Origin: Lunularia cruciata
Taxonomy: Eukaryota > Streptophyta > Marchantiopsida > Lunulariales > Lunulariaceae
Length of the DNA stretch: 64,000 bases
Direction of reading: 5' to 3'
Assembly: GCA_948567375.1 (NCBI GenBank)
Contig: OX419756.1
Location: 41,120,333 to 41,184,332 of the forward strand
Shown piece after piece: positions 25,990 to 39,923 of this stretch. Each line of letters begins with the position of its first letter. Position 1 is the stretch's first letter. The translations under genes and the position numbers were made by a program. The notes beneath the pieces are model-generated. The model did no database searches and had not been told where the DNA came from. It saw only the letters and a program-made list of their open reading frames with translations.

Positions 25990-26444
25990 GGGTTGGTCGC
26001 AGATAGCTCCCAAAACCATTCAAGTTACTTATTACCAATAAATCCATGAATATCATTCGTGTTGTTTTGGTATAAGTATGATCTTTAAAGTGAAAGAAGT
26101 ATGTCAAATTAAGTTTTGTATGGATCATTAAATTTATATATAGATTGATCATGAACAAGAATGAAATTACTATCTCATTGTCTGAAAATCTACCCATGCT
26201 CTATTCTTGGACCTGTTGAAATTTGGATTAACTTAAAAATATACTTCATAATTATTGTATTGATCTTTTTTAATTTATCATATAACAAAATTAAGTATTA
26301 TAGCGTATTATTTTGTGATATAAATTGGAATATGAGTTTTAAGTTTGAAAAGTCAAAGAGAAGTGAAGAAAAGATAAATGTAAAATGAAAATTTCCATCC
26401 AAAAATACTAAATTTTAAAAGAATCTTTGAAGATATATAGGTTT

Positions 26445-26536
<92 letters not shown>

Positions 26537-29500
26537 TCTTTGATAATGCTCTTCTATTAAAAAGATGTAATGATTTCTAAAAATTAAAATAATTTACATA
26601 AAAACGGACTAAATGTAAGGCTGGCTATTCTAACTTCTTCTTATTTTGGATTCTCTAAAAGCCTACTTTTCTTCTTCTTGATGTTCTTTTATAGACTTCC
26701 AATGATTGCAGAAAGTACCAAACTATTTCTAATATGAATCATTTTAAATGATATATAAATAAAATATAAATAAATATTATTAAAAAATATTTTAATTGAT
26801 AAGATTAAAGTGAAACTCATATGATAACCACTGATATTAGGAACCCCTAGTAGAAAGTTATTGATATTTATCCTTGTTTAATCCCTTATCCTTGTTTTTT
26901 ATATCATAATGTCGCTTCATATATTTAAATATATAAATTTTTCTATTATTCTGGTAAAATAATATTAAAAAGATAAATTATTCATGTGATGATTATTATT
27001 TTAACATAATTAAAAAATATAAAGATGTGATGATTATTAATTTTAAATTTTTAACATCTGAAAATATTGATTATTAATTTGAAGGAAATTTTAATACTTA
27101 GTATGATTTCTCTAATTCAGAATCATTCGTAATCAAATTGTTTTCTTCGTGGTAAGTGCTTATGTTTTTTCCTTGCTTATAGTCTGTTTTAAATTTTCTG
27201 TATTCAAAATTCACAAACATCGAAATCTCTTTATTATATCCCATGGAAAATGTAGATTGTTACGCTGACAGCTTTTCTAGTAATGTTCAAAAGCAGCTGA
27301 TGACGGGATATAAATTGTCCTTAAGTATCCTTGATGTAATAAGCGGAACGGGATAAGGACTTTGGATGTCATCACCTGAATAATTCAACTTGATACAAGA
27401 CCGAGTTATATTGAATCATAAGTCTTGGTACTATGCGTACACATATATATTTTGCGTAGCATAAACAAGAGCATAGGTATTCGTTTGATTGCTGAAATAA
27501 TTTATCCTGTGAATGAAGTAATTTACAATTCACCATACTCTATTCGAATATTTATATTGTATAAGTTTTTTGTGTTATTCTTATGAAATATCAAGTTAAG
27601 GGTATATTTTATTTTAGATATTTTTTAAAATATCTAAAATAATCAAGATAATTTATACAGATTCTGACGAGATCGATCAATATGAGAGTGTGAAATTAAT
27701 CTCTCTCTTACTTGCTAATTATCTACTAAAGTTTCACTCTCAACTAGTGGTAAAAACAAGTATTACATACCATTTGTATGTTATACGCAAATTGCACCAT
27801 ATTGTCAGCGTTCTATGCTAATCGGCAGCAGTCATCAGCTGAATTTTTCTGACTGCATATCCTTGGCTACAGTTGTAAGGATATTGTGCGACATTTGCTT
27901 TAATCCAGCCCAGTCAAATGTCAACCTCAGGCCATCTTAAATATCAAAAAGATAGCAAGACGCATGCTTGCAGCTTGCGTTTCTAACATCGAAGCCCAAT
28001 TGAGCCAAATTGAAACGGAGAGGCTATGGTCGGCCCATAAGGTCAGGCCGTCCACAGTTGATTAATTGAGCAAAAAAGAGCTTTTCTACACCTTGCCTGG
28101 TCCAAGCAGCTTCAAGGCATTCGACACCTTGCCTGTCGGAGAGCTCCTCAACCCCGGGACATGCTTAAATTGATTGATGAGATTGCAGGTAATTGACCAG
28201 ACTTCGGTGGGGAAGATCACAGGAAGATATTCACTAGTACCTACTAATAGATAGTGTAAAACATCTCATTGTATGCAGTGTTAATAAAAATAACATCAAA
28301 TTTTTTAAAGAAAAATCATAAGATTTAAATCATCTTATTTAAAATTCTATATATATATATAATATTATATTATATCATACAAATATATTTATGAATAAAA
28401 AATGTATAAATTATTTTATAGGGATAGATGTTTTTTAATTATAAAACATATATTCCATATACAATTAATATCTGGAGAAAACATATTTTTTTTCAATTTT
28501 TCCTCGTTTATCTCATGACATTACATGATGTACGCTTGTTAATTACAAGCCTATGGAGATCATTATTATGATCAAGAATAAAATGATTAAAATTATCTAA
28601 CATATACAAGCTAGCATAGAGTCCACACATTATATAAGAAAGATAAAACTAAATAATTTTATGTTTTGTGTTGAAAACTGATTTCAATGGAAGACTAGAA
28701 AATAAAAAGATAAAAGCTCTTACTCACTTTTTGATTATAAATCTATACTTGGTTTATAGGCTTCTTAGTAAATACAAAAAATGTTTTTCCTCTTCATTCA
28801 ACATATTGATCAACAAATTCTGAGAATGATTATTCAATATCCAAAGAAATCTGGTAATTATCTAAGGAACTGTGAAGCACAATTTACAAATTGCTATTCA
28901 TATAGCAATTGAAACATAAAATTTATAATATATTACAAAGTTAGAGCATACAAACAAGGGATGCTTTAGTAAACTGTAAGTAATAATTAGTTGTTTTTGC
29001 TTACGGTGTATTTTTGTAAATAGATATGAGATAGAACACCATCTAGCTTTGTCTCTACTTTTTCTTTCAGGAATATTTAACTTCTTCTAAAATGATTGGT
29101 GTTCAAGGTATATGTTCTACAATAACTCTTAGGAAGGTCATCATACACATGTTGTTGTTGTGAACAGTATGTTGTAAATATAGAGTTTGTTCACAATATT
29201 ACAAAAAAATAAAAATAAATCATTAAATATTAATTTGTCAAAGAATATAATCAAACACAAAATTACATCAACTTTCCTTAAAACAAGATAATATGGATCT
29301 TATCTTCAATATGCTTGTTTTCACTTGTCAGATTGCCTAGGACAATCCCTATAGGACAAGGAAAAATAAAACTAAGACCTAATAAGTCTATAACAGCGGG
29401 ATAAATGATTCATTATATGGAGATTATGAAAATGTCATTGATTTCTACAAGAAACTAAACAGAATTGAAAGATTTGCAAGTATCAATCATCTAATCAGAT

Positions 29501-30273
29501 AAAATTAAATTGAAAAAAAACACTTGAAAAAAAGCTTAATTATTTATACTAATTCTATTCCACAAGTTAGATTTTAATTATGGATAAAAAAATTATTTGG
29601 TAAAACATATAAATATCTTCTTATGTATAGAATATTTAATAGGACTTGAGCTAAATAAATTATAAGATAAAATTTAAAAATCTAGATCTACAAGTAGTAA
29701 TACGCTCTTTCAAAGAAATAAAAATATATGTGGTATGAATATTTCACCAAATATATGATTTTTTAATTAATTTCACTCTTGTTTGTAAAAACATGTTAGA
29801 ATAATTACTTGTCTAGAAAGTAAAATTTCTTAGTTGAGTTTCCTTTGGATTTGTGTCTAAACATGTCATGATACAAGTATGAGACCGAAGGCATTCTAAA
29901 GGAAGAATGTTAAATTAGACAAACTCTAAATGGTGGTTAAAAACTAAGAACTCAAGTTTGAGTACCTGAAGACTTTTGGCGTGGACATCATTGCACACAA
30001 AGGACATACATAAATTTTGAATACACCACCACATGGTTAAAGAACTCCCACCAAAGACAGTTCATATTTAAGGGAGAGTTTCCCATTTATTGAAGAGGAC
30101 TAATCACAGAAAGTATTGTTCATATGCATGGAGAGGATGTCTCACCAACTACTCAGTCACTAAATAATAATGACTCTAGAATCTGGCTATAAAACCAAGT
30201 GCACCCTGATCAATTTCACTTTTCATAGAGCAATTTCATTTTTAGATTTGAGTGAGCGTAGAATTTCAAAGTC
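25990..30273. other. AT-rich region without recognised genes
   Basis: Apart from the (TA)n tract there are no ORFs of note and many A/T homopolymers. A less AT-rich patch at about 27780-28230 stands out by composition but shows no coding run that I recognise on either strand. Confidence 0.5.
26447..26534. repeat. (TA)n microsatellite, about 88 bp
   Basis: Uninterrupted AT dinucleotides run from 26447 to 26534. This is prone to cruciform formation and length variation. Confidence 0.97.
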
Positions 30274-31303
30274 TTAAAAAGCCTTTGGAGTTCTCATGGC
30301 TTTTGTAGTTGCGCAGCCTTCATCTTTGGACCCAACCCAAATTTGATAGGAAATATAGTGTTCATCCAAAAACCCATGAGAAAGGTCCCCAAAGCCATCC
30401 TTCAAAGTCCAACAATAACCAAGTGTGTGATCCATTGCAAGAGTGAGGTTATCTTGAGCAAGCATCTTGCCTTCTTTCTCTAGAATTAGGAATTGAGTGA
30501 CTTCAAAATGGTCCATGAGATGAGGAGAAGGAAAGAAAGATAGTTTAGGGACTTGAGAGGTAACCCCTATAATTGGATCGAGAGAATTGGAGAAATGTGG
30601 TAAGACCATATGCAAGACCAATATGGGGCCATGACATTGGAGACAAAGTTGGTAGATAAGGCATTGATTGTAGACATCAAGGAAATCTTTGAAAAGAAGA
30701 GATAAAAGAATAATAGATGGAGGTTTGCAAGGACCTAATCCAAAAAGAGACTATGGAGGTGGTTATGAAACTCTTCAAGCCAAAGAGAATAACATCTTTG
30801 ACCAATAGACAAGTTGTCTTCTTTGACTTTAAGTGCCATGTAGAACTTATCAACTAGGCAAACGTGTTTTACTTTCAAGCAAGGAAGCTACAACAATTAT
30901 TACATTATTACAATAAAACCACCTACTTAGCACCATTTGCAATACATTTCTATAGAAAATTCAACTTATTATCAAGAGAGGAGTGCAAGAAGTTCCCAAG
31001 TCATTTCCATTCAATGGGAATGCTTTGCCTTACAACCCAAATGCAAATTTTGATGAAAAATTATAGAGAAGAAAATGCAAAGTATGTAATAATAGGAGAA
31101 ATCATACCAATGCAAAGAAGAAGAGGATACCTCCAACAAAGTCTCCAAAAAAAACAAAAAGACCAAGACAAAATCCTAAAATCATCTATGTAATTGTGGA
31201 TGCAAAGGAGGAAGAAGAAGAGTACCAAGACAAAGACCTTTGGAGTTGTATGGAACTCTATATAGACTTTTGGAGTTGTAAGTCTGAAGATGAGTAAGTT
31301 CAA
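30274..31303. other. Unrecognised ORFs (30274-30621 minus; 30864-31193 plus)
   Basis: Two isolated ORFs of 115 and 109 codons face each other. Neither shows a recognised domain. The first lies in a sequence that reads partly coding-like in more than one frame. The second ends in a K/Q-rich tail typical of chance translation of A-rich DNA. I list the region because it is the only ORF-rich patch between 26 and 33 kb; it may be a decayed transposon. Confidence 0.2.
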
Positions 31304-33445
<2,142 letters not shown>

Positions 33446-35301
33446 TCAAATCTCTATATATAATAAGCCCATAGATATTACATTCTTTTCATAAGACAAA
33501 GCGAAATTTTTTTGGATCAGGTGAAGAGGGTAATTTTTGGAGACAAAGCTATCTATAAGTTTTCTACAAGCTGAACGGTATGACTTTTTGGAATTACATA
33601 TCCATCTATATCTAACACACTCTGATTTTATAATCCCTAATTTACAATTGGAGGAAATATTGGAAAGAACATGAGGGAGAGAGATTGTCTTGATGTGAGC
33701 AAAGTGAGGCAACTCTTTCTTATCATACATAGAGACAAAGATGTTGAAGTTGTCATGTGTAATGCGACAGTCAAGATAATCACAATGTGTGCCAATATAA
33801 GTTTGGACTAACTCATAGGAAAGTTTAGGATATATTTCACCACCTCTGGCAGCATCATCCTTATACATGAAATATTTAAAATTTTCAAGTCCTGAGCCTA
33901 CCCCAAGAAGATCATCAACATATTTGTGAACTTGGGATAAGTCATGCAACATGGCAACACCATTGGCATCCAATAATCTACGTACGAAATCCAGTTCATA
34001 GGTGAAGAGGTATAGGTTAGCGACAAAGACAACACAAGGTGTCCCCATAGGAATCCCAATTTCTTGACGGAAGAGCTGATTCCAGAAAATGATGTAGAGG
34101 TTATCAAAAAGGAATAACATCCAACAGATAAGCAATTCCGCATCATCAACCATTAAATTAAGGTGTTTTACCGATGGAGAGATATTTTTTTTGTTTTTAA
34201 TCCATCTATATCTGAAGTCAAGTGTAGAAAGTCTTGACAAGCAACATAGTTTCCCAATTTATAGTGAACCTTTAATGGAAAATAGATCTGATGAGAGTAG
34301 ACAGCCTTGTTTTGAGATCATGGAGGTGGATCTTTGTATAAAGAGTGGTGAAATCAAAACTCTAAAAAGAACTTTCTCCAAGGTGGCATGAGTCTGCTGC
34401 AAACCAAAGGCTGGGGAAGTAGAGGATCTTGTCTTGCATAATCTTTGCACCTTCTCAAGTAAAAGTGGAACTCCATAAGAGTCATCCAAGATCCAACTAG
34501 AGTCAACCAATAGCTCTACATGTAGGAATTCATTCCTCCAAAGGTCATTTGCAAAAGATAGCAGTGCTTTGAAGAAGGAGCTGAGCCAGCGGAAAAGTTC
34601 AGATAATGAAGTAGAGTATCCTGCAACAATGAACCTAGGAACAATAGGAGACTTATGGAATTTCCAAGCACAACACAAGTAGGGGACTTTCTCAAAATAC
34701 TTGGAAGTGAAAAATCCCTAAGAAGTATTGAAATTATGGTGAGAAAGTAAGAGTTGGGTTTGAGGAATCAATGAGTGTTTATAGGTAGCTGATGGAGAAT
34801 GAAGCTCGTTAAGTAAAGTTTGAATGTAAAATTGTCTACAAACAAATAAAATATTTTTAGGACACTTGTCCATATAAGTAATAATGAAATGGGACTTGAA
34901 GTGAGTAAGAAGTTTTCTTGTCATGAGTGGAAAGGAAAATTGGATCTATAGAATTGAAATCATCCAAGATGGAAGGAAGATTGAGTAAAAGTTTCTTTAT
35001 GTAGAAGGGTGACTTTCCATTGGTCAAAAATACCTTTGGTGCCCAAGATTGCTTCATAAGAAAGAGCAAAGTTCCAAATGCAAGTTTGAAATAGTAATGA
35101 AAGTAGAAGGAGTAGAGGTGTGCAAAAGATGAAACTTGCTTCCTTTGGAGAAGAGAAATGATATGGTGGAGGAAGGTAAAACCTGAAGTGAAGCTGTAAT
35201 GACATGTCCATATGAAGGGTTAATGAAACCTGGATGATGAAGACAATTTTAAAGAGAAGGAGGAGAAGAAAAATTTGATAACTTGTGTGATAGTGAGGCA
35301 A
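33446..35301 (-). pseudogene. Penelope-like element reverse transcriptase, frameshifted
   Basis: Read on the minus strand, reverse-transcriptase motifs appear in order but in different frames. They are MDKCPKNILFVCRQFY (near 34860), KFHKSPIVPRFIVAGYS (near 34660), motif A SFDFTTLYTKIHLHDL (near 34360), then an open frame 34240-33446. That frame holds GIPMGT...ANLYLFTYE, the catalytic box YVDDLL, YPKLSYEL, YLDCRI and a C-terminal CRKLIDSFVSKNYP block. The order and the GIPMGT/YVDD/YPxL signatures fit Penelope-like elements (established family knowledge) better than LINE or LTR reverse transcriptases. No GIY-YIG endonuclease is visible after the stop, so this may be an endonuclease-lacking type or a truncated copy. 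At least two frameshifts and stops make this copy inactive. Confidence 0.6.
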
Positions 35302-36311
35302 AGTTAAAGTGTAAATGGCCCAACATTTTCCTGTACTTTAAAGCAACAATGGGGATAGTAAATGGAGTACCTGGAGGTAAAGCCCGGAGGACTTCTAGGT
35401 CTCACAACAAAGATTGGAAATGAGCTTTGTCTATCTCCTTAGAGGTAAAAAGGAAGATGATAAGCATGGGCTGAATGTGTCATGTGTATATACATTGCTG
35501 CACAACATACATTACTGTCAACATTATACACTATAAAAGTACAACTCACATATAATTCATACATAGACTCTAAAGTGCCACAATAATCAGATTGTTTAAC
35601 ACTCTCAAATCAACTCAACTTAGATCAATACTTGGTCTGTCACTCTATAAATTGCCAACAATTGGCACTGATTACAATCAAACCACATCCACTCTAGCTA
35701 AGAGAATCAAGGTGATGCTCACCGGCCTCTATCCACCATAGCCAGGAACTCAAAGGATCAACATCAAAGAAGTGAGCTCTTTGGAGCTGCACTTTGAAAG
35801 TATACCCCTAGACTCAAGCTAAGTCTGAAATCCTAATGGTCCCACTAATGGCACACTCAATGGTGTGAATGATGCAAAGTGATGATGGGCCCCACTGTGA
35901 AGTCAGTACTCCAAACAAAAAAATTGACCGTCGTAAAGTAGTCTATGGGAAACTGGTGATATACCTCTAACTAACTATCATTGCAACTCCAGTGTCCGAG
36001 CAATTTAAATACAACACTACAAATGGCATGATAGTTATCGTGTGTATAGACATCGCTACACAACATCACTATCAACATCATACACTATAGAAGCACAACT
36101 CACACATAAGTCATACATAGACTCTAAAGTACCACAATTGCCTCCCTAGTTGGCGGTTAGGTCCCTCTAACTCTAGATAGCCATCTACTCCAAGTATATG
36201 GTATACCCTATGATAGGCAAAGATCAGAAGGCCGAGTGCTATGGAGCTCCATCGTTAGTTGCATGTCTTCAATCTATACCATATAAAGAATGAACTGGCT
36301 ATAGGTCAAGT
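35302..36311. other. Repeat-bearing region beyond the PHD-type gypsy fragment
   Basis: No coding run is recognised. The stretch probably includes the 3' untranslated and LTR remnants of the minus-strand Ty3/gypsy element that ends at 36312, judging from the direct repeats inside it. Confidence 0.35.
35484..36138 (-). repeat. Pair of about 100-bp direct repeats, candidate LTR remnants
   Basis: 35484-35585 and 36042-36138 are clearly related over their whole length, with scattered substitutions and one 3-nt gap. On the minus strand each begins TGTGG(T/C)ACTTTAGAGTC, and the upstream copy is preceded by a purine-rich AGGGAGGCAAT. This would suit an LTR start just after a polypurine tract, beyond the integrase-PHD ORF. 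The LTR interpretation is inference. Confidence 0.45.
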
Positions 36312-36446
36312 ACATCTAGGACATAACCACTATCTTTGAGGAACCATCGTGAGGAGAGGAGTCATACAAACCATATGCCATCCTCTCAAATATCTATCAC
36401 ACACTAACATAGTAGCAATTCTACCAAAAGAGCCACATAAAATACA
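36312..36446 (-). other. PHD finger (C4HC3) at the integrase C terminus
   Basis: The zinc ligands read CILC - 11 residues - CDRY - 4 residues - H - 2 residues - C, then after a premature stop WLCPRC followed by T and a stop. The fourth ligand is Tyr instead of Cys (TGT to TAT), and TAG interrupts just before the invariant Trp-x-Cys-Pro-x-Cys. Apart from these two changes the spacing is that of a canonical PHD finger. Confidence 0.75.
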
Positions 36447-37454
36447 CCTCAAGCTTGCATGTACAAGTGCCAAGCTTGGGTCCATAGTACCATTAATGTT
36501 TGGGAGGTGGCATGGTGCACAATTGTGCACATGATCCTTCCAAACAACACCATCACATCCTTCTAACACAAGGACTCTAGATGGCAAAACCTCGTGCACT
36601 CTCAAGATAGTACGGCCTGGCAAAACATCAAGTGTCGTTGGTGCTATTTGATATACAATCACTTGGATGAAATTGACGGATTGAAGGTCTATAACCTCCT
36701 CCTTGAATGGTATAGTGTAAGGTATCTCTATGCTGAGCAATTGCCAAGTTCTCAAAGGCCATAGACATCACTCTCTGAAAGATCTTTGCTTGCTGAGAAC
36801 ATGTGCTCATCCATACCTTTGGATCATCCAAGTCCAAAACTACAGTAGCATCTTGATAAATGGCTGCAAGTAAATCTAGATCTTGCTCATAGAGTAGGAA
36901 GTAAGGAGAGAAGGATGTTAAGGAGGCTTGCCAACTTAACCAATAGTCCATGGCCAACCAAGGTAATTGGAGATCCTAATCTCCCAAGTGGCCTTTGTGC
37001 AAACCATACTTTTGCAATCTTCTCTTCACTGTCTGAACTACTCCCTCTACTTAGCCATTTGCCTCAGGGTGGTCTCAGGAGGTAGTATGATGATCAATCA
37101 AATCCTTGTCACACAAGACTTGAAACTCCTCCAAGAACTCTATACCCTGATCAGTCAAAACCTCAGTTGGTGCACCAAAATGACTAAGAACTCAATCCAG
37201 GAATGAGTAAGCTATCCCTTCACTAGACTTGTCAAGAAGTGCCACCAACTCAATCCACTTGGAGAAGTGCTCTACCATCACCAAAACATACCGATGATGT
37301 CTCACAATCAACGGTAAAGGTCCAACAAAGTCCAAATTCCAACAATAACCCAATCCCATGATAGGTAATGGGTGTAACTATGGCGTAGGAGCATTGAATG
37401 ATGATCTAACTTGATTACAAACCATATATCTAGCAACAAAATATTGTACCTTGG
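36312..37454 (-). pseudogene. Ty3/gypsy integrase with C-terminal PHD finger, decayed
   Basis: The minus strand shows an integrase core interrupted by stops. It has WNLDFVGPLPL (first catalytic Asp), EHFSKWIELV, FGAPTEVLTDQG (second Asp), and DHPEANG followed by VE (catalytic Glu), then KRRLQKYG. The C-terminal part has HRDTLHYTIQGGGYRPSIRQF, a GRTILRVHEVLPS...VWKDHV stretch, and a PHD finger at the very end. The 5' side is cut at 37454 by the LTR of chromovirus A1, so protease and reverse transcriptase are missing. Integrase inserts cDNA into the host chromosome; a terminal chromatin-reader domain is normally thought to guide target choice. This copy is not functional. Confidence 0.7.
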
Positions 37455-38164
37455 TGTAATACCAAGAGTTAGCCATATGATCTAGATGTGGAATTTGGTT
37501 TACTTACATCTGGAATGATGTTATACATGATGGTCAAAATAGATCAGATAGAAGTATCACCAAAAGAGTACTTCTACTAATAAGGTAGAAACCAAAATAA
37601 ACTTGGTTTGGTAACATTTGGAAGGATGTTACACATGATGGACTAAACAGATCAAAAAGAGGTATCACCAAAAGGAGACTTCTACTAATAGAGTAGGAAC
37701 AAAAATATGCTTGAAATCTTTGAAGGCAATTTTGGAGGCCTAAATAGATGAATTAGGCCTAAGAAATGTGCAAATTCCCCACCCCTCCCCCCAATGGAGG
37801 AAAGACTTGCCTTCCCTTCCCCTTACTTTGTCTCATCAAGAGATTTCTAACGGTATGTCACCCACATGATTTTGAGATTCCTATAGGAAGATTCCCAAAA
37901 AGATTCCCAAAAAGATTCCCTCTGATTGAAGTTTGTTTGACCAACCAGATAGGACCAGGACTGACATGTCACCCATCTAAGTAAGTAATCCAAGGCTGGA
38001 GCTTGCTGACATGTCACCTATCTATGTACCTAATTCTATGGTGGAGCTTGCTTGGAGGAGATCCTCTTTGTCTATATAATAAAGAGACGGTGCTCCTTTG
38101 GGGCATCGGATGATTGAGTGTGAAATCTGTGTTTTCTATCTTCTCTTGTCCTTGGAGTATTCCA
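37455..38164 (+). mobile_element. 5' LTR of chromovirus A1
   Basis: Starts TGTAATACC and ends GGAGTATTCCA (mutated from ATTACA). It is homologous end to end with the A-family LTRs at 42578, 57484, 59702 and 62607(-). It contains a TATA-like CTATATAATAAAG near the 3' end. It interrupts the PHD-type integrase at 37454. No 3' LTR of this copy is present, so the flanking duplication cannot be tested. Confidence 0.85.
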
Positions 38165-38165
38165 A

Positions 38166-38177
38166 TTGTATCAAAGC
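38166..38177 (+). promoter_or_regulatory. tRNA primer-binding site of A1 (decayed)
   Basis: TTGTATCAAAGC, two changes from TGGTATCAGAGC, the initiator-tRNA(Met)-complementary site used by many plant LTR elements, lies immediately inside the LTR. Confidence 0.7.
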
Positions 38178-38303
38178 GAGTGTTTTAGTCTAAGAGAGTG
38201 GATCACTTTTCTTGAAAGAACTCAAACTACTGAAATTGAGTAATTGAGGTGGAGAACATAGAATAATTGCTAGACTTAGGAAAGACTTTAAAGAGTGGAT
38301 GGG

Positions 38304-38525
38304 ATGGATGCACCCGGAGGACAATTTCCTACACCTAGCTTTCCATTCTTGAATCCATTCCACATCAAGGTTATGTACATCTAGCATGAGCAAATGAGAG
38401 TATTGCTAGTTCATCACTTTGGAGCAAAATTTATAGATAGGGTGATGAACTCACCAAACCCAATGATTCTACTTGTGGTGGTATACAATAGAGAGCAGGA
38501 TTTGACAATTTACATTCTATTATGA
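38304..38525 (+). pseudogene. Small pre-gag ORF (ORF0a) of A1
   Basis: A 73-codon frame starting MDAPGGQFP and ending NREQDLTIYILL lies between primer-binding site and gag, with one internal TAG. It is homologous to the intact ORF0a of A2 (43183-43404). A second, frame-broken ORF0b (MDVNVLNPLPFN...) follows near 38534. Function unknown. Confidence 0.55.
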
Positions 38526-38752
38526 TGTTATGGATGTGAATGTCCTAAATCCTCTCCCTTTCAACACTCAAGTAGAAATTAGTTATGTAGTGAGACCGAA
38601 AGTGATGTTTAGAGATTTTGTGGTTAGTAGTATTATCAACGAGTGATAGCTTTTAAGGTCCCAATGGTAATTTTGATAGTTCATGTGCCTTCCAAAGTGA
38701 TCATATTGACTCTACATTGAAGTAGACATTAGCAATTGAGTGTTGCAGGAAC

Positions 38753-39760
38753 CATGGATCTGCAATTGCAAGAGCTGATGCAAGCGATGTTGAATGAATT
38801 TTGAGAGATTGAGATGACCATGGAGACATTACAAAGTCAAGTGCAAATCCTCAAGACTGATCAAGCAATGCAAGAAGAAGAGCCGTCTCAAAACCTAGTA
38901 CTTGCAACTGAAGTACTTGGAGAGGCATCTGTGCTTATGAACCTTATCAATGATGAAACCACATTGCTACTTTGGATGAAGAAGACCTGCAACATTGAGC
39001 CTTATAAGAGGCAGTGTATGATAGGAGTAGTGGAAAATTGGATCTTGAGAATGAATCAATATTTTTGATTGTTTTCAACAAAGATCACAGAGTGTGTTGT
39101 AGGTGTGTTTGCATGTGGGTACTTGACCAATAAAGCCCTCACATGGTATGATGCTTGGGAATGATCTATGTTGGCAAAGAGAAGGGAGGTCACGTGGACA
39201 ACAATGCAAGTAGGATTGTTGAAGAAATTTCCAATCGGTGGATTCCATGTAGATGGCCCAAATCCGACTATGAGGATTGAGACAAAAGAACATCGTACAA
39301 GAGTATGTGGAGGCATTTCAGGATCTACAAGTTACAATAACCAACATGAGTTCAATAGAGGCTCTCAACAATTTCAAACGAGGGTTGAAGGAGCTGATTT
39401 GCCAAGAAATCATGGTGCAAAATCCTTGCATGGTATTTGAAGCCATTGCTTGTACGCAAAGAATAGCAAGAGCATTGGGTGGAGGTGAAGGAGTAGTTCC
39501 ACCTCAACATTATCAAGCAAAAATGCCACACATGGGTGGACCAGTACCAATGGAATTAGACAACCTTTGATTTCAAGGAGCACAACCGCTTCAAGGAAAG
39601 CATGGATGGGTAGAAGAACAAAGAGATGGAGTCCCACGAGGAGAAGGAACTTGAGGAGAACAATGCCATTGTTACAATTGTGGCCATATTGAGCATATAT
39701 CTACCAACTATTGTGCTTGTTTCCCTAGAGGCCCTTGGCCTTAATACAAGTGATCTTTGA
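38753..39760 (+). pseudogene. gag of chromovirus A1, decayed
   Basis: Starts MDLQLQELMQ. Recognisable gag pieces lie in shifting frames: TCNIEPYKRQCMIG, ALTWYDAWE, then IVQEYVEAFQDLQVTI, LNNFKRGLKELICQEIMV and a CCHC-type zinc knuckle (CYNCGHIEHISTNYC) near 39672. The best-preserved frame is 39277-39570. Stops and frameshifts preclude a full protein. The zinc knuckle binds element RNA in functional gag proteins. Confidence 0.7.
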
Positions 39761-39923
39761 ACATCATAGAGAGGCACATTGAAGAGGAGGAGGTAGAAAT
39801 CACTTTGAAAAACAAAGATTGCCAATAAATGTATCTTGCGGCCTTACTAGCTCAATAAGGAAGTAGAGAAGCAAGGGAAGGAAGAGGACAAATGCGCAAA
39901 GGTCCCAAAAGGCAACCTCATAA

